Shown: positions 19,840 to 30,227 of the stretch, in pieces
Numbering within the stretch: the first letter of the stretch is position 1
Layout: every line of letters starts with the position of its first letter
NCBI RefSeq assembly: GCF_024359525.1
Contig: NZ_JAKZEU010000003.1
Location: forward strand, 228,700-292,699
Length of the DNA stretch: 64,000 bases
Direction of reading: 5' to 3'
DNA from: Paracoccus albicereus
Lineage (GTDB): Bacteria > Pseudomonadota > Alphaproteobacteria > Rhodobacterales > Rhodobacteraceae
The notes under the pieces: model-generated
The model's input: the letters and a program-made list of their open reading frames with translations, nothing else
Told to the model about the DNA's origin: nothing
Databases searched by the model: none
Position numbers and translations under genes: made by a program

Positions 19840-19947
19840 TGAATTTCTCCGTTCCAACGGTGTGGGGGAGAAACGCCCGATCATCGGGATGGTTCAAACC
19901 ATCACGCAAAGGTCAATGTCGTGGTTAAACGCGCCGGCCGTCTGCCG

Positions 19948-21174
19948 TCAGGTCTGGATATCGACGCCCAGATGCTTGGCCACCGTGAAGATGTCCTTGT
20001 CGCCCCGGCCGCACATGTTCATCACGATCAGATGGTCGGCCGGAAGATCCGGTGCGATCTTCATCACATGCGCCAGAGCGTGACTGGGTTCCAGCGCCGG
20101 AATGATCCCCTCTGTCTCACAGCACAGCTGGAAGGCCTCCAAGGCTTCGGTATCGGTGATGGAAACATATTCCGCGCGCTGCTGATCCTTCAGCCAGGCA
20201 TGTTCCGGGCCGATGCCGGGATAGTCGAGACCGGCGCTGATCGAATGACCTTCAAGGATCTGGCCATTCTCGTCCTGCAGCAGATAGGTCCGGTTTCCGT
20301 GCAGTACCCCGGCGCGACCGCCGGTCAGGCTGGCGCAATGCTCCATCCTGTCGTCGACACCCTTGCCGCCCGCCTCGACACCGATGATTCGGACCGATGC
20401 ATCGTCAAGGAACGGGAAGAACAGCCCCATTGCGTTGGACCCGCCGCCGATGGCGGCGATGATCGTGTCGGGCAGACGGCCCTCGCGTTGAAGGATTTGT
20501 TCGCGCGCCTCCTTGCCGATGATCGACTGGAAGTCGCGGACCATCGCAGGATAGGGATGCGGTCCCGCAACCGTGCCGATGCAGTAGAAGGTGTCGCGCA
20601 CGTTCGTCACCCAGTCGCGCAGCGCGTCGTTCATCGCGTCCTTCAGCGTCCCGCGTCCAGACGTCACGGGGATCACCTCGGCCCCCAGCAGCCGCATGCG
20701 GAACACGTTCGGTGCTTGCCGCTCGACATCGGTCTTGCCCATATAGACGACGCATTGCAGGCCGAACCGGGCGCAGACGGTCGCAGTCGCGACGCCGTGT
20801 TGACCGGCGCCAGTCTCGGCGATGATGCGGGTCTTGCCCATGCGGCGCGCCAGCAGGATCTGGCCCAGCACATTGTTGATCTTGTGCGCGCCGGTATGGT
20901 TCAGCTCATCGCGCTTCATGTAGATGCGCGCACCACCCAGACGTTCCGACAAGCGCTCCGCATGATACATCGGGCTGGGACGGCCGACGTAATGTGTCCA
21001 AAGATCGTTCATCTCGGCCCAGAAGCCCGGATCGGTCTTGGCGCGCTCGTATTCGGCTTCGAGCTTCAGGATCAGCGGCATCAGCGTCTCGCTGACAAAA
21101 CGTCCACCGTAGATGCCGAAGCGTCCCTGCTCGTCGGGACCGTTCATGAAGCTGTTGACCAGATCGTCCGCCAT
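19948..21174 (-). CDS. trpB: Tryptophan synthase beta chain
   Basis: 408 residues. It joins indole and serine to make tryptophan, with PLP on the lysine in [15 protein letters not shown]. The phosphate-binding loop is in [15 protein letters not shown], and the late [13 protein letters not shown] and [11 protein letters not shown] segments are standard. The start at 21174 (MADDLVNSF) is preceded by GGAAGG. It is the last gene of the lapA-trpF-GNAT-trpB run; trpA is not in the window. Confidence 0.97.
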   Translation of the reverse strand: MADDLVNSFMNGPDEQGRFGIYGGRFVSETLMPLILKLEAEYERAKTDPGFWAEMNDLWTHYVGRPSPMYHAERLSERLGGARIYMKRDELNHTGAHKINNVLGQILLARRMGKTRIIAETGAGQHGVATATVCARFGLQCVVYMGKTDVERQAPNVFRMRLLGAEVIPVTSGRGTLKDAMNDALRDWVTNVRDTFYCIGTVAGPHPYPAMVRDFQSIIGKEAREQILQREGRLPDTIIAAIGGGSNAMGLFFPFLDDASVRIIGVEAGGKGVDDRMEHCASLTGGRAGVLHGNRTYLLQDENGQILEGHSISAGLDYPGIGPEHAWLKDQQRAEYVSITDTEALEAFQLCCETEGIIPALEPSHALAHVMKIAPDLPADHLIVMNMCGRGDKDIFTVAKHLGVDIQT

Positions 21175-21196
21175 GGCGCTGCCTTCCGGGTTGGGA

Positions 21197-21652
21197 TCAG
21201 AGCGTCTTCTTATATCCGATGTGCGAGGCCGAAAAGCCCAGCCGGTCATAGAAGCGGTGCGCATCAATACGAGTCTTGTTGGTGGTCAGCTGGATCAGAC
21301 GGCAGCCGGCCTCCTTCGCCCTTGTCTCGGCATCGGCCATCATCGCCTCGCCCAGTCGCCGACCACGATGCGAGGCGGCCACGCGAACGCCCTCGATCAG
21401 CGCACGGCGTGCAGCGCGTAGGGATAGACCGGTGATGAAGGTCAGCTGATAGCAACCGACAACCACGCCCTTTTCGTCCGCGACGATGATACAATTGCCG
21501 CCCTCAGCCTCCATCGCGTCGAACGCGGCGAGGTATGGCGTCATGTCGTCAGCCGTCTCGCGGCCCCGGCCGAGTTCATCGTCCGCGAGCATCGCGATGA
21601 TAGCCGGAACGTCATCGCGCTTTGCCGCGCGAAATCGGATACCCTCATTCAT
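21197..21652 (-). CDS. GNAT-family N-acetyltransferase
   Basis: 151 residues. The GNAT core is clear: [18 protein letters not shown] at the start, the acetyl-CoA-binding [18 protein letters not shown] (R-x-x-G/A type P-loop) and [13 protein letters not shown] [18 protein letters not shown] at the end. It overlaps the 3' end of trpF by eight bases and precedes trpB by 22, so it is embedded in the trp operon. The acceptor substrate is unknown. Confidence 0.9.
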   Translation of the reverse strand: MNEGIRFRAAKRDDVPAIIAMLADDELGRGRETADDMTPYLAAFDAMEAEGGNCIIVADEKGVVVGCYQLTFITGLSLRAARRALIEGVRVAASHRGRRLGEAMMADAETRAKEAGCRLIQLTTNKTRIDAHRFYDRLGFSASHIGYKKTL

Positions 21653-22286
21653 GCGAATTGGCCGCCTTGACGAAGGCACCGATAAGATCAGCGTCTTTGA
21701 CGCCAGGGGCGCTTTCGACACCCGAGGCAACATCGACCATCTTGGCGCCGGTCAGGCGTACAGCCTCGCACACGGAGTCTGGCGTCAGCCCACCTGCAAG
21801 CATCCACGGCTTCGTCGGCTTGACACCAGCCAACAGCCGCCAATCAAATCGCAGACCGTTGCCACCCGGCAGAACGGAGCCGGCAGGCGCCTTGGCATCG
21901 ATCAACAGCATGTCCGCGACCAGACCGTAATCCCAAAGGGCCTGCAAATCTTCGGCGGCAGCGACGCCGACAGCCTTCATCACAGGCAAGCCCGTCGTTT
22001 TCTTGATTTCCACGACACGCTCAGGCGGCTCGGAACCGTGCAGCTGGATCACGTCCAAAGGCGCGACGGAAAGCACCGTTTGAAGCATCGCATCATCCGG
22101 GTCCACGAACAGACCGACGCGTGCAACCCCCGGCGGAACATCGCGCGAGATCGCCGCAACCTGATCTGCCTTCACGAAACGCGGCGAGCGGGGAAAGAAG
22201 TTGAACCCCAGGAAGCGCGCGCCCGCTTCGACGGCCGCAAACACAGTGCCTTGGTCGGTCAGCCCGCAGATTTTGACCTGTGCCAT
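21645..22286 (-). CDS. trpF: Phosphoribosylanthranilate isomerase
   Basis: 213 residues, (beta/alpha)8 barrel. Catalyses the Amadori step of tryptophan synthesis. The catalytic cysteine is in VKICGLTDQG near the N-terminus and the catalytic aspartate in MLLIDAKAPAGS; phosphate-binding AGGLTPDSV and DVASGVESAPGVKD are intact. It starts five bases after the lapA-type gene and overlaps the GNAT gene by eight bases. Confidence 0.96.
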   Translation of the reverse strand: MAQVKICGLTDQGTVFAAVEAGARFLGFNFFPRSPRFVKADQVAAISRDVPPGVARVGLFVDPDDAMLQTVLSVAPLDVIQLHGSEPPERVVEIKKTTGLPVMKAVGVAAAEDLQALWDYGLVADMLLIDAKAPAGSVLPGGNGLRFDWRLLAGVKPTKPWMLAGGLTPDSVCEAVRLTGAKMVDVASGVESAPGVKDADLIGAFVKAANSHE

Positions 22287-22290
22287 GGTC

Positions 22291-22722
22291 TCAGCGTGAA
22301 GCCGGCAGCGTCGTCCCGGGCGCCGGCGCGGGCGAAGCGATGGGGCGCGGCTTCGGCGAGGATGAAGCGCGCGCGGTCGGCCCATCAACGATGGCAAGCA
22401 CCTCATCACGGGGTCCAACGTGATTGGTCCGCAGGTGGCCAACTTCCTGCTCCAATCGCGACACTTCGGCGGCCCGCTGACGTGATTCACGACGCAGATG
22501 CGCCTCGCGCAGCCATTCCCAGATGAAGCCGACGAGGACGCCGAAAGCCATAGCAAGGAAGATCACGAGGAACAGCGGCAGTGAAACCGACCACGTGCCG
22601 CCCAGATACTGCCCGAAATTGGCCGGAAATGCGCTAAGCGTCACGATCTGACGGTTTGCGAGCGCCAGAGCGATCAGAACGATAGCCAAGAGGGCAAGAA
22701 AAAGCAGGCGGATGAAGCGCAT
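22291..22722 (-). CDS. LapA-domain (DUF1049) membrane protein
   Basis: 143 residues. Two membrane spans (FIRLLFLALLAIVLIALALA and LPLFLVIFLAMAFGVLVGF) flank a short loop, then a basic coiled-coil region (REAHLRRESRQRAAEVSRLEQEVGHL) and a Pro/Ala tail. This is the LapA/DUF1049 layout; the E. coli homologue helps tune lipopolysaccharide assembly. Five bases separate it from trpF, giving an unusual membrane-plus-trp operon also seen in relatives. Confidence 0.85.
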   Translation of the reverse strand: MRFIRLLFLALLAIVLIALALANRQIVTLSAFPANFGQYLGGTWSVSLPLFLVIFLAMAFGVLVGFIWEWLREAHLRRESRQRAAEVSRLEQEVGHLRTNHVGPRDEVLAIVDGPTARASSSPKPRPIASPAPAPGTTLPASR

Positions 22723-22776
22723 CGGTTCCCTCGTGCAGTGTCGCCGTGATGCGGCGGGTCACCCTTAATAGGTCGA

Positions 22777-23061
22777 TCAGGCCTGCCCGTTCAACCGGTC
22801 GCGCAGCAGCTTGCCCGTCTTGAAGAACGGCACGTGCTTTTCGTCGACGTCGACCGACTCTCCCGTCCTCGGGTTGCGTCCCGTCCGCGCATCGCGGCGC
22901 TTGACGGAAAACGCGCCGAAGCCTCGCAGTTCGACCCGGTCGCCACGCTCCATCGCCCCGATGATCTCCTCGAAGACCGTATTCACGATGCGCTCGACGT
23001 CGCGGCGGAACAAATGGGTATTTTCGTCAGAAATCTTCTGGATCAATTCAGAGCGGATCAT
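22777..23061 (-). CDS. ihfB: Integration host factor subunit beta
   Basis: 94 residues of the HU/IHF family: an N-terminal helical dimer region ([14 protein letters not shown]) and the DNA-bending arm with [25 protein letters not shown], where the proline that intercalates into DNA sits in RNPRTGE. With IhfA (not here) it forms a sequence-specific DNA bender. It lies between lapA and rpsA; a strong terminator after rpsA separates it from the rpsA transcript. Confidence 0.95.
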   Translation of the reverse strand: MIRSELIQKISDENTHLFRRDVERIVNTVFEEIIGAMERGDRVELRGFGAFSVKRRDARTGRNPRTGESVDVDEKHVPFFKTGKLLRDRLNGQA

Positions 23062-23205
23062 AGGCACAGTCCTGTCAGCAGGCGATCGCGATCGAAGGCG
23101 TCTAGTCGGCACAGAAACGCGATAAAAGTCATTTAGTTGCATCAAACGGCATTTCCGAAGTTGCTGCCAGTGTCCATTCAGACAGGCCGCAACCCTGCGC
23201 AACCA

Positions 23206-23241
23206 ACAAAAAACCCCGCCCCGCAAAACGCGGGACGGGGC
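23206..23241 (-). terminator. Strong Rho-independent terminator after rpsA
   Basis: An 11-base GC stem with one mismatch (23214-23224 with 23230-23240), a 5-base loop and a T6 tract on the minus strand, 33 bases past the rpsA stop. Confidence 0.92.
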
Positions 23242-23273
23242 AATGTCGTCGACTTTGCGACAGATCGCTCGGA

Positions 23274-24953
23274 TCACTCCTTGCGGTTCAGCGCGGCGCC
23301 CAGGATGTCGCCCAGCGAAGCACCCGAGTCCGAGCTGCCGTACTGTTCCACGGCTTCCTTTTCCTCCGCGATTTCGCGCGCCTTGATCGACAGACCCAGA
23401 CGGCGGGTCTTGGTGTCGATGTTGGTGACGCGGGCATCGACCTTGTCACCGACCTGGAAGCGCTCGGGGCGCTGGTCCTGACGGTCGCGGGCCAGATCGC
23501 TGCGGCGGATGAACGACTTGACGCCGTTGTATTCCACTTCGATCCCGCCTTCCTCGATAGAGGTCACCTCGACGGTGACGATCGAGCCGCGCTTCACGCC
23601 ATCGGTCGCCTCGGCCATCGCGCTGTTCTCGATGGCTTTCATCGACAGGCTGATGCGCTCTTTCTCGACGTCGACTTCCTGGACCACGGCCTTGACCATG
23701 TCGCCCTTGCGGAAGTCCTGAATGGCATCCTCGCCACGGCCTTCCCAGGTGATGTCCGACAGGTGAACCATGCCGTCGATATCGCCTTCGAGACCAACGA
23801 ATAGACCGAATTCGGTGATGTTCTTGACCTCGCCTTCGATCTGGGTGCCGGCCGGATGCGTTTCCGAGAAGACTTCCCACGGATTGCGCATGGTCTGCTT
23901 CAGACCCAGCGAAACGCGGCGCTTGGCTTCGTCGATTTCCAGCACCATCACATCGACTTCCTGAGAGGTCGACACGATCTTGCCCGGATGGACGTTCTTC
24001 TTGGTCCAGCTCATTTCCGAGACGTGGACCAGACCTTCGACACCTGCTTCCAGCTCAACGAAAGCGCCGTAATCGGTGATATTGGTCACGCGGCCATGGT
24101 GAACCGAACCGACCGGGAATTTCTCGGTCACGGTATCCCACGGATCGGCCTGCAGCTGCTTCATGCCAAGGCTGATGCGGTGGCTTTCCTTGTTGATCTT
24201 GACGACCTGGACCTTGACGGTCTCACCGATCGACAGGATCTCGGACGGGTGGTTGACCCGGCGCCACGCCATGTCGGTGACGTGCAACAGGCCGTCGACA
24301 CCGCCGAGATCAACGAAGGCGCCGTATTCGGTGATGTTCTTGACCACACCGTCAACGACCTGGCCTTCGGACAGGTTGGCGATGACTTCGGCGCGCTGTT
24401 CGGCGCGGCTTTCTTCCAGGATCGCGCGGCGCGAAACGACGATGTTGCCGCGACGGCGGTCCATCTTCAGGATTTGGAACGGCTGCTTCAGACCCATCAG
24501 CGGGCCGGCATCACGCACCGGACGGACATCGACCTGCGAGCCGGGCAGGAAGGCAACGGCGCCACCCAGATCGACGGTGAAGCCACCCTTGACGCGGCCG
24601 AAGATCGCGCCTTCGACGCGCTCGTCCTTGCCATGCGCCTGCTCCAGACGGTCCCATGCCTCTTCGCGGCGGGCTTTCTCACGGCTGATGCTGGCTTCGC
24701 CGCGGGCGTTCTCCACGCGGTCCAGATAGACTTCGACCTCGTCGCCGACCTTCAGGTTGGCTTCCTCGCCGGGGTTAGCGAATTCTTTCAGATCAACGCG
24801 GCCTTCCATCTTGTAGCCGACGTCAATGATGGCTTGGCCCGCTTCGATCGCGATGACCTTGCCTTTGACGACAGAACCCTCGTCGGGGGTATCGATGTCG
24901 AGGCTCTCGTTGAGCATCGCCTCGAAGTCTTCCATGCTTGCGCGTTCAGCCAT
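23274..24953 (-). CDS. rpsA: 30S ribosomal protein S1
   Basis: 559 residues, the length expected for a six-domain proteobacterial S1. Repeated OB-fold S1 motifs can be followed, for example [60 protein letters not shown] and [21 protein letters not shown]1 captures mRNA on the 30S subunit. The start at 24953 ([10 protein letters not shown]) has AAAGGAAC upstream. Its own promoter is at 25112-25140, with a leader of about 150 bases containing a hairpin. Confidence 0.98.
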   Translation of the reverse strand: MAERASMEDFEAMLNESLDIDTPDEGSVVKGKVIAIEAGQAIIDVGYKMEGRVDLKEFANPGEEANLKVGDEVEVYLDRVENARGEASISREKARREEAWDRLEQAHGKDERVEGAIFGRVKGGFTVDLGGAVAFLPGSQVDVRPVRDAGPLMGLKQPFQILKMDRRRGNIVVSRRAILEESRAEQRAEVIANLSEGQVVDGVVKNITEYGAFVDLGGVDGLLHVTDMAWRRVNHPSEILSIGETVKVQVVKINKESHRISLGMKQLQADPWDTVTEKFPVGSVHHGRVTNITDYGAFVELEAGVEGLVHVSEMSWTKKNVHPGKIVSTSQEVDVMVLEIDEAKRRVSLGLKQTMRNPWEVFSETHPAGTQIEGEVKNITEFGLFVGLEGDIDGMVHLSDITWEGRGEDAIQDFRKGDMVKAVVQEVDVEKERISLSMKAIENSAMAEATDGVKRGSIVTVEVTSIEEGGIEVEYNGVKSFIRRSDLARDRQDQRPERFQVGDKVDARVTNIDTKTRRLGLSIKAREIAEEKEAVEQYGSSDSGASLGDILGAALNRKE

Positions 24954-25034
24954 GTGGCGTCTGTTCCTTTGGTTCATGTGACTGGCCGGACGGTTGGCTC
25001 CGCCGGTCTGTAGCAGTCCTTCGGGAACGCGAAA

Positions 25035-25058
25035 GGGTCGCGGCATAATGCCCGACCC
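25035..25058 (-). promoter_or_regulatory. Hairpin in the rpsA leader
   Basis: GGGTCG and CGACCC pair, continued after a one-base bulge by GGCA and TGCC, about 80 bases before the rpsA start. S1 synthesis is autoregulated in E. coli through leader structure; whether this hairpin does the same is inference. Confidence 0.4.
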
Positions 25059-25111
25059 GGTTCTTCAGCGGCCTGTTGTGGCCATGTCGTTCATCAAAGG
25101 ACTTGGGCGCG

Positions 25112-25140
25112 CATATAGGCGGGAAAAGTGCTCTTGGCAA
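25112..25140 (-). promoter_or_regulatory. Sigma-70-type promoter of rpsA
   Basis: On the minus strand: TTGCCA, 17-base spacer, TATATG. A good match for a housekeeping promoter, placed so that transcription starts about 150 bases before the rpsA ATG. Confidence 0.65.
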
Positions 25141-25209
25141 GCCGTCGCCCAACACGGGGCACCGCGATTGACCGGCACGATCACCCCGGCATAGCGTGTC
25201 AAAGGAAAC

Positions 25210-25920
25210 ATGTCGCGGGGACCGTATCGAATGGCGACCGAAGCCGATTTCGAGCGCGAGATCGCGGCCCTACGTGGCGGCGTCGCAGCCGCCGGTGCCG
25301 GGATGGGCTGGGACGGCGCGCTGCGGGCGCGATATACCCGTCTCATCGACCGGATGGCTCAGGATATGAAGGCTGCCGTTCGTGCTGGACGCATGACCTG
25401 GGCTCAGGCTGCGGCGCAGGCCAACGAACAGCGCAATGTCATCATGGACCTGATCCGGTCGCGTAGCACGCCCGTGGCGCGCGCGCTGGCGCAGGACATG
25501 AAAGGTCAGGGGCTGAGCCTTCAGGCGCTGCTCGACCGCAAGGCGCAGCAACTCTTCGGGCATAGCGCACGCTTCGATCAGCTCTCGGCGGGCCAGCGCG
25601 ATCAGGTGTTCCGTGCGGTCGTCGAGGCCGCCGGCCGGTCGAATCCGCGAGTTAATGTGCTGATGCGCCGAGTCTCGACTGCGGGCCGGGGTCTGCTGAT
25701 CCTGTCCCTGGGGATCGCGGTCTACAACGTCGCGACGGCAGAGGATCACGCCGAAGCCGCAATCGAAGAGGGCGCCATTCTGGGCGGTGGCGTCTTGGGC
25801 GGCCTTGCCGGCGGCGCGGCGGCGGGCCTGGTCTGCGGTCCGGGCGCCCTGGTCTGCTCCAGCGTCGGTGCTTTCGCCGGCGCGGTGGCGGGCGCCTTTG
25901 GCGTCAGCCTGTTTTTCTAG
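25210..25920 (+). CDS. Unrecognised protein with C-terminal glycine-zipper membrane segment
   Basis: 236 residues, start supported by AAAGGA. The N-terminal 150 residues are Ala/Arg-rich and helical (FEREIAALRGGVAAAGAG, RYTRLIDRMAQDMKAAV, LLDRKAQQLFGHSARFDQL). The C-terminus is a hydrophobic region: GRGLLILSLGIAVYNVATAED, an acidic AEAAIEEG turn, then about 55 residues of Gly/Ala zipper with two cysteines (VCGPGALVC). I recall the motif GLL.LS.GI.VYN..TAE followed by a glycine zipper from C-termini of bacterial toxins or secreted effectors; this is memory, not a search. The partner gene begins directly after the stop. A weak promoter (TTGACC, 18, TAGCGT) is at 25168-25197. Confidence 0.65.
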   Translation: MSRGPYRMATEADFEREIAALRGGVAAAGAGMGWDGALRARYTRLIDRMAQDMKAAVRAGRMTWAQAAAQANEQRNVIMDLIRSRSTPVARALAQDMKGQGLSLQALLDRKAQQLFGHSARFDQLSAGQRDQVFRAVVEAAGRSNPRVNVLMRRVSTAGRGLLILSLGIAVYNVATAEDHAEAAIEEGAILGGGVLGGLAGGAAAGLVCGPGALVCSSVGAFAGAVAGAFGVSLFF

Positions 25921-26382
25921 ATGCAGATGTTACCCTTGGAAGACACCGCGTGGGCCCCGCTTCCGGGGGAGAACGCTGAAAGCCGAATTTCAGTCGGCCC
26001 CTACCATGCGACGGTTCCGGGACTCGCCCTGCGAAAGGCGTTTCAACTGGAGGCACGCGATCCGATCAGCGGCTATCTGTTCTTCACAGATGATGATTGT
26101 CCGTTCGAAGAGCGTCTTTCGATCACCTTGACCGACCAGACACTGACGATTCTTGATCGCGTCAGTTTCGGCGCACCCTATAGATCGGCCAACTTGCAAG
26201 ACAGTGTGGTCGCGGGACCCGGCGCCGTCGACGTGACGATCCATCCTAATGAAAGATGGCGCCTGACTGTCCTGCCGCGGGCAGAATGGCGCCTTCCCAT
26301 TCCTTCGCACGATGGCTGGCGGTGGCGCGGTTTTTCGGCGCGCCGGCATCTTCGGCTCGACCGGCTAACGCCCGCAAACTGA
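25921..26382 (+). CDS. Unrecognised protein, partner of the glycine-zipper protein
   Basis: 153 residues, no signal peptide and no membrane segment. The ATG follows the preceding stop codon with no gap and no Shine-Dalgarno site, so translation probably depends on the upstream gene; a second ATG lies two codons further. The sequence is rich in Trp, Arg and Pro and looks beta-rich (SGYLFFTDDDCPFEERLSITL, WRLTVLPRAEWRLPIP). I recognise no family. Its position fits an immunity or adaptor protein, but nothing in the sequence proves this. Confidence 0.6.
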   Translation: MQMLPLEDTAWAPLPGENAESRISVGPYHATVPGLALRKAFQLEARDPISGYLFFTDDDCPFEERLSITLTDQTLTILDRVSFGAPYRSANLQDSVVAGPGAVDVTIHPNERWRLTVLPRAEWRLPIPSHDGWRWRGFSARRHLRLDRLTPAN

Positions 26383-26386
26383 CCGC

Positions 26387-26974
26387 CTAGCCCGCCAACC
26401 GAGCCTCGACTGCACCCACAGCCGCCTTGATCGCGTCCTCGATGCTCATCTCGCTGGTATCGAGCAACACCGCGTCGTCCGCGCGGATCATCGGCGCGTC
26501 GGCACGACCCGCATCGCGTGCGTCACGTTCCCGCAACTGCATCAGCATCGCATCCACATCGGCACCGAGTTCCGCCGCCCTGCGACGGGCACGGACCAGA
26601 TCACTGGCGATGACGAACAGCTTCACGTCGGCCGTGGGGCAGATCACCGTTCCGATATCGCGCCCGTCGAGCACCGCGCCTGGTTCGCGAAGCGCGAAGC
26701 CGCGCTGAAAGTCCAGCAGCGCCTGCCGCACCTCTGGAATCGCAGCGACGCGGCTTGCCGCCTGACCCGCTGCGGCGGTGCGCAGATCCTTTCGGCCGAA
26801 ATCAGCCTCGGCCAACGTGCGGGCCGCCTGGATCGGGTCGCCGCCCTTCACGCCTGTCGCGCGATAAAGCAGACCCGTATCCAGATGGTGGAACCCGAAG
26901 CGTTCAGCCAGCGCGCGGGCGATCGTGCCCTTGCCCGATGCGGCGGGCCCGTCGATGGCGATGGTGAAGGGCAT
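26387..26974 (-). CDS. cmk: Cytidylate kinase
   Basis: 195 residues, slightly short of the usual 210-230. It phosphorylates CMP and dCMP. The P-loop is in [52 protein letters not shown] and the lid region RARRRAAEL are present, as is the final [11 protein letters not shown]. Its ATG shares one base with the stop of the upstream flavoprotein gene. The rpsA gene, often next to cmk, lies 1.4 kb away past the glycine-zipper pair. Confidence 0.95.
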   Translation of the reverse strand: MPFTIAIDGPAASGKGTIARALAERFGFHHLDTGLLYRATGVKGGDPIQAARTLAEADFGRKDLRTAAAGQAASRVAAIPEVRQALLDFQRGFALREPGAVLDGRDIGTVICPTADVKLFVIASDLVRARRRAAELGADVDAMLMQLRERDARDAGRADAPMIRADDAVLLDTSEMSIEDAIKAAVGAVEARLAG

Positions 26975-28146
26975 CAGACGATATGCGCCTCGGCAAAAGG
27001 TCGGTTGTCGATCACCCTTTGCACGCCAAGAGGCGTCAGGTCCAGCGTCTGCCAGTCACCGTGAATGATCTGTTCGGCGATTCCTCGGCCTACCGCCGGG
27101 GCCTGTTGCAGTCCGTGTCCTGAAAAGCCGTTTGCGTGATAAAGATTCGAAATCAGCGGATTGCGACCCAGGATCGCGTTCTGATCCAGCCGGTTAAAAT
27201 CGTACTGGCCGACCCACCAGCGCAGCACCTTGGCTTCGGCAAACCCCTCGGCACGGTGATAGAGCGCGGGCCAGACCTCATCCTCGAACAGCGCATGGTC
27301 GGGCTTGAAATCGTCGGGTGCGCTGGCCTCGTCGCTCAGCGGCACGGTTGCGGCGATCCAGCCGCCATGCTCGGGCCTTGCGTAGATGCCGGACGGGTCG
27401 ATGATCAGCGGTGCGTCCGGATGGCGCGCGCGCGGCGCGTCGACGACAAAGACGGTGCGCTTGCGCGGCTCGACCGGCAGGCGCAGCGGCAATCCGTCCA
27501 TCAGCGTATCGCAGACGACGCCGGCCGCATTGATGAAGGCCGCGGCTTCGATCCGCCGCCCTGACCCAAGATGCGCGGCCGTGATCTTCTCGCCGTCGCT
27601 TTCGAACCGGACCACGCGATCGGTCACGAACTCGGCGCCCGCCGCGCGTGCCGCCGCCTTCAGCCCTGAGAGGAGGCCCATATTGTCGAACCAGCCTTCG
27701 TCGCGCAGGCCGATGCTGCCCGCCTCGATGTCATCGAGATTCATCCACGGATAGCGCGATGCGATCCGGGCGCGGTCCCAGACCTCGGTGGCGGCCCCCA
27801 GCGAGCGTTGCATCGCCGCCAGCGTTTCAAGTTGCGCAGCGCCTTCGGTCGTCGATGTCAGAAACAGATAGCCATTTTCGCGCAGCCCGAGATCTGGCAC
27901 CCCGCCCGCAGGTCCGGTGTGGCTGGCAAAATCGCGAATGAAGTCGATCCCGAACCGGCTGATCTGCACGTTGACCGGGTTGGTGAATTGCGACCGGATG
28001 GAGGCGACAGACAGCGCGGTCGCACTGCGCGCATAGCTCGGATCGGGCTCGACGATCGTGACGCGAAGCCCGGGCGCCAGTCGCGTCAGCCAGAATGCGC
28101 AGGACGCACCCATGACGGCACCCCCGGCTATCACCACATCGCTCAT
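26974..28146 (-). CDS. FAD-dependent oxidoreductase (DAO/DadA-like)
   Basis: 390 residues. The N-terminal dinucleotide fold is [20 protein letters not shown], and the second FAD contact is in [19 protein letters not shown]. The C-terminal [25 protein letters not shown] motif is typical of glycine/sarcosine and D-amino-acid oxidase-like enzymes. The start at 28146 (MSDVVIAGG) is more natural than an upstream extension to 28200. Substrate is not known: an amino acid or N-methylated amine is most likely. Coupled to cmk by a one-base stop/start overlap. Confidence 0.88.
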   Translation of the reverse strand: MSDVVIAGGAVMGASCAFWLTRLAPGLRVTIVEPDPSYARSATALSVASIRSQFTNPVNVQISRFGIDFIRDFASHTGPAGGVPDLGLRENGYLFLTSTTEGAAQLETLAAMQRSLGAATEVWDRARIASRYPWMNLDDIEAGSIGLRDEGWFDNMGLLSGLKAAARAAGAEFVTDRVVRFESDGEKITAAHLGSGRRIEAAAFINAAGVVCDTLMDGLPLRLPVEPRKRTVFVVDAPRARHPDAPLIIDPSGIYARPEHGGWIAATVPLSDEASAPDDFKPDHALFEDEVWPALYHRAEGFAEAKVLRWWVGQYDFNRLDQNAILGRNPLISNLYHANGFSGHGLQQAPAVGRGIAEQIIHGDWQTLDLTPLGVQRVIDNRPFAEAHIV

Positions 28147-28234
28147 CAGCCTACCCTCACTGCCCGCGCCGATAGACGCTGCCATACGACGTCTTTGCAA
28201 GGGGTCGCGAACGCTGTGAAGGTGCTGCCTGAAC

Positions 28235-28264
28235 GAAAAACGCCGGCCCCTGGGGGCCGGCGTT
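28235..28264 (-). terminator. Rho-independent terminator of rpsB-tsf
   Basis: AACGCCGGCC at 28239-28248 pairs with GGCCGGCGTT at 28255-28264, followed on the minus strand by a T5 tract, 24 bases after the tsf stop. Confidence 0.92.
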
Positions 28265-28287
28265 CAATATCGATCTTTGCGGAACGA

Positions 28288-29166
28288 TCAGCTTCCCGAA
28301 AGCGTCTTGGCCACTTCGGAGGCGAAATCTTCCTGTTTCTTCTCGATCCCTTCGCCGACGGCGACACGGGCGAAACCGACGATCTTGGCGCCAGCATCCT
28401 TCGCCGCCTGTTCGACGGTCACGTCGGGGTTGATCACGAACTTCTGGCCCAGAAGCGTGACCTCCTCGAAGAACTTCTTCATCCGGCCTGCGATCATGCC
28501 CTGGATGATGTTGTCCGGCTTGCCCGATTCACGGGCCTGATCGGTCAGGACCTGCTTCTCGCGCTCGACCAGCGCAGGGTCCAGGTCATCCTGACCCAGC
28601 GAGGCGGGCGAGGTCGCCGCGACGTGCATCGCGATCTGGCGGCCGATTTCCTCGTTGCAGCCTTCCAGGCCAACCAGAACGCCGATCTTGCCCATGTTCG
28701 GGGCGGCGGCGTTGTGGACGTAGCTAACGACCAGCGGTGCCTCGACCTTGACCATCCGGCGCAGGGTCATGTTCTCGCCGATCTTCGCGATCGCGTCGGT
28801 CAGAACCTCGCTGACAGGCTTGCCGTCGACCGTGGCGTCGGCCAGCTGTTCGGTCGTGTCGACCGTCAGCGCGGCGTCAGCGATGGAAGCGACCATCTTC
28901 TGGAATTCTTCGTTCTTGGCGACGAAGTCGGTTTCCGAGTTCACCTCGACCGCAACGCCCTTGCCGTCCTTGACGGCGACGCCGACCAGACCCTCGGCGG
29001 CTACGCGGCCCGATTTCTTCGCGGCCTTCGCCAGACCCTTGGTGCGCAGCCAGTCCTGGGCGGCTTCCATGTCGCCGTCATTCTCGGTCAGCGCCTTCTT
29101 GGCGTCCATCATGCCTGCGCCGGTCGACTCGCGCAGTTCCTTCACCATCGCGGCGGTGATAGCCAT
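28288..29166 (-). CDS. tsf: Elongation factor Ts
   Basis: 292 residues. The guanine-nucleotide exchange factor for EF-Tu. The N-terminal UBA-like region [19 protein letters not shown] and the [10 protein letters not shown] motif that contacts EF-Tu are intact, as are the core and coiled-coil ([20 protein letters not shown] [16 protein letters not shown]). The start at 29166 follows GAAGGAGAAAC. It follows rpsB by 95 bases and ends at a strong terminator. Confidence 0.98.
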   Translation of the reverse strand: MAITAAMVKELRESTGAGMMDAKKALTENDGDMEAAQDWLRTKGLAKAAKKSGRVAAEGLVGVAVKDGKGVAVEVNSETDFVAKNEEFQKMVASIADAALTVDTTEQLADATVDGKPVSEVLTDAIAKIGENMTLRRMVKVEAPLVVSYVHNAAAPNMGKIGVLVGLEGCNEEIGRQIAMHVAATSPASLGQDDLDPALVEREKQVLTDQARESGKPDNIIQGMIAGRMKKFFEEVTLLGQKFVINPDVTVEQAAKDAGAKIVGFARVAVGEGIEKKQEDFASEVAKTLSGS

Positions 29167-29261
29167 GTCGTTTCTCCTTCGGATCAATGCGTCAGGCGGG
29201 GTCCTATCCCCGCCTGATGACAATTCGCTGACAGGGCCCGGACATACGGGCGCCAGGCCGC

Positions 29262-30059
29262 TTACGCGTCGGCGGTCGCCTGTTCGTCGGCCTTCGCCGC
29301 AGCCTCGCCGTCGTCCAGTTCTTCAGCGGGGGCTTCGGCCAGCGCGCCGACGTCGACGCCTGCGGCGCCCATCTGAGCCGACATGCCGTCCAGGGCAGCG
29401 CGGGCGGCCAGATCGCAGTAAAGCGCGATGGCGCGGGCGGCGTCGTCGTTGCCCGGAATGATGTAGTCGATGCCCTCGGGCGAGCAGTTGGTGTCGACCA
29501 CGGCCACAACCGGAATACCCAGCTTGCGAGCTTCCAGAACGGCGAGGTCTTCCTTGTTCACGTCGATGACGAAGAGCAGGTCGGGCAGGCCGCCCATGTC
29601 GCGGATACCGCCAAGGCTCGCCTGCAGTTTCGCCTGCTCACGCTCGAGACCCAGACGTTCCTTCTTGGTCAGGCCTTCGGCGCCGTGACCCATTGTCTCG
29701 TCGATGGCCTTCAGGCGGCTGATCGACTGGCTGACGGTTTTCCAGTTGGTCAGCGTACCGCCCAGCCAGCGGTGGTTCATGTAGAACTGTGCCGACTTTT
29801 CCGCCGCATCCGCGATCGGACGCTGCGCCTGACGCTTGGTGCCGACGAACAGCACGCGACCGCCCTTGGCGACGGTGTCGCGGATGACCTTCAGAGCCTG
29901 ATCCAGCATCGGGACGGTCTGGGTCAGGTCGACGATATGGATGCCGTTGCGGTCGCCATAGATGAACTCGCCCATGCGGGGATTCCACCGCTGAGTCTGG
30001 TGACCGTAGTGAACGCCAGCTTCCAAGAGCTGACGCATGGAGAATTCGGGGAGCGCCAT
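29262..30059 (-). CDS. rpsB: 30S ribosomal protein S2
   Basis: 265 residues. Signature N-terminus [20 protein letters not shown], then [18 protein letters not shown] [53 protein letters not shown] and the C-terminal [10 protein letters not shown]. An acidic Ala/Asp-rich tail extends the protein. The start at 30059 was chosen for [10 protein letters not shown]; in-frame ATGs at 30065 and upstream are possible. The promoter at 30174-30202 gives a leader of roughly 108 bases. Confidence 0.97.
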   Translation of the reverse strand: MALPEFSMRQLLEAGVHYGHQTQRWNPRMGEFIYGDRNGIHIVDLTQTVPMLDQALKVIRDTVAKGGRVLFVGTKRQAQRPIADAAEKSAQFYMNHRWLGGTLTNWKTVSQSISRLKAIDETMGHGAEGLTKKERLGLEREQAKLQASLGGIRDMGGLPDLLFVIDVNKEDLAVLEARKLGIPVVAVVDTNCSPEGIDYIIPGNDDAARAIALYCDLAARAALDGMSAQMGAAGVDVGALAEAPAEELDDGEAAAKADEQATADA

Positions 30060-30173
30060 GTCCATGTCCTTTCCGGTTTGCGCCTCGGCAGGGGGTTTCA
30101 GGCTTTCGCCCAACCGGTGGACCGATCGCGGATGTCTCCCGCGAGGGCCCGCCCCTGCCTGTGAAGTGAGCGC

Positions 30174-30202
30174 GACATAGGCGATCGCCCGCCCTATTGC
30201 AA
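30174..30202 (-). promoter_or_regulatory. Promoter of rpsB-tsf
   Basis: On the minus strand: TTGCAA, 17-base spacer, TATGTC. It sits between the MttB-like stop and rpsB and has the spacing of a housekeeping promoter. Confidence 0.55.
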
Positions 30203-30227
30203 GCCGTGAAAGCGCGTGTTTCGCGCC

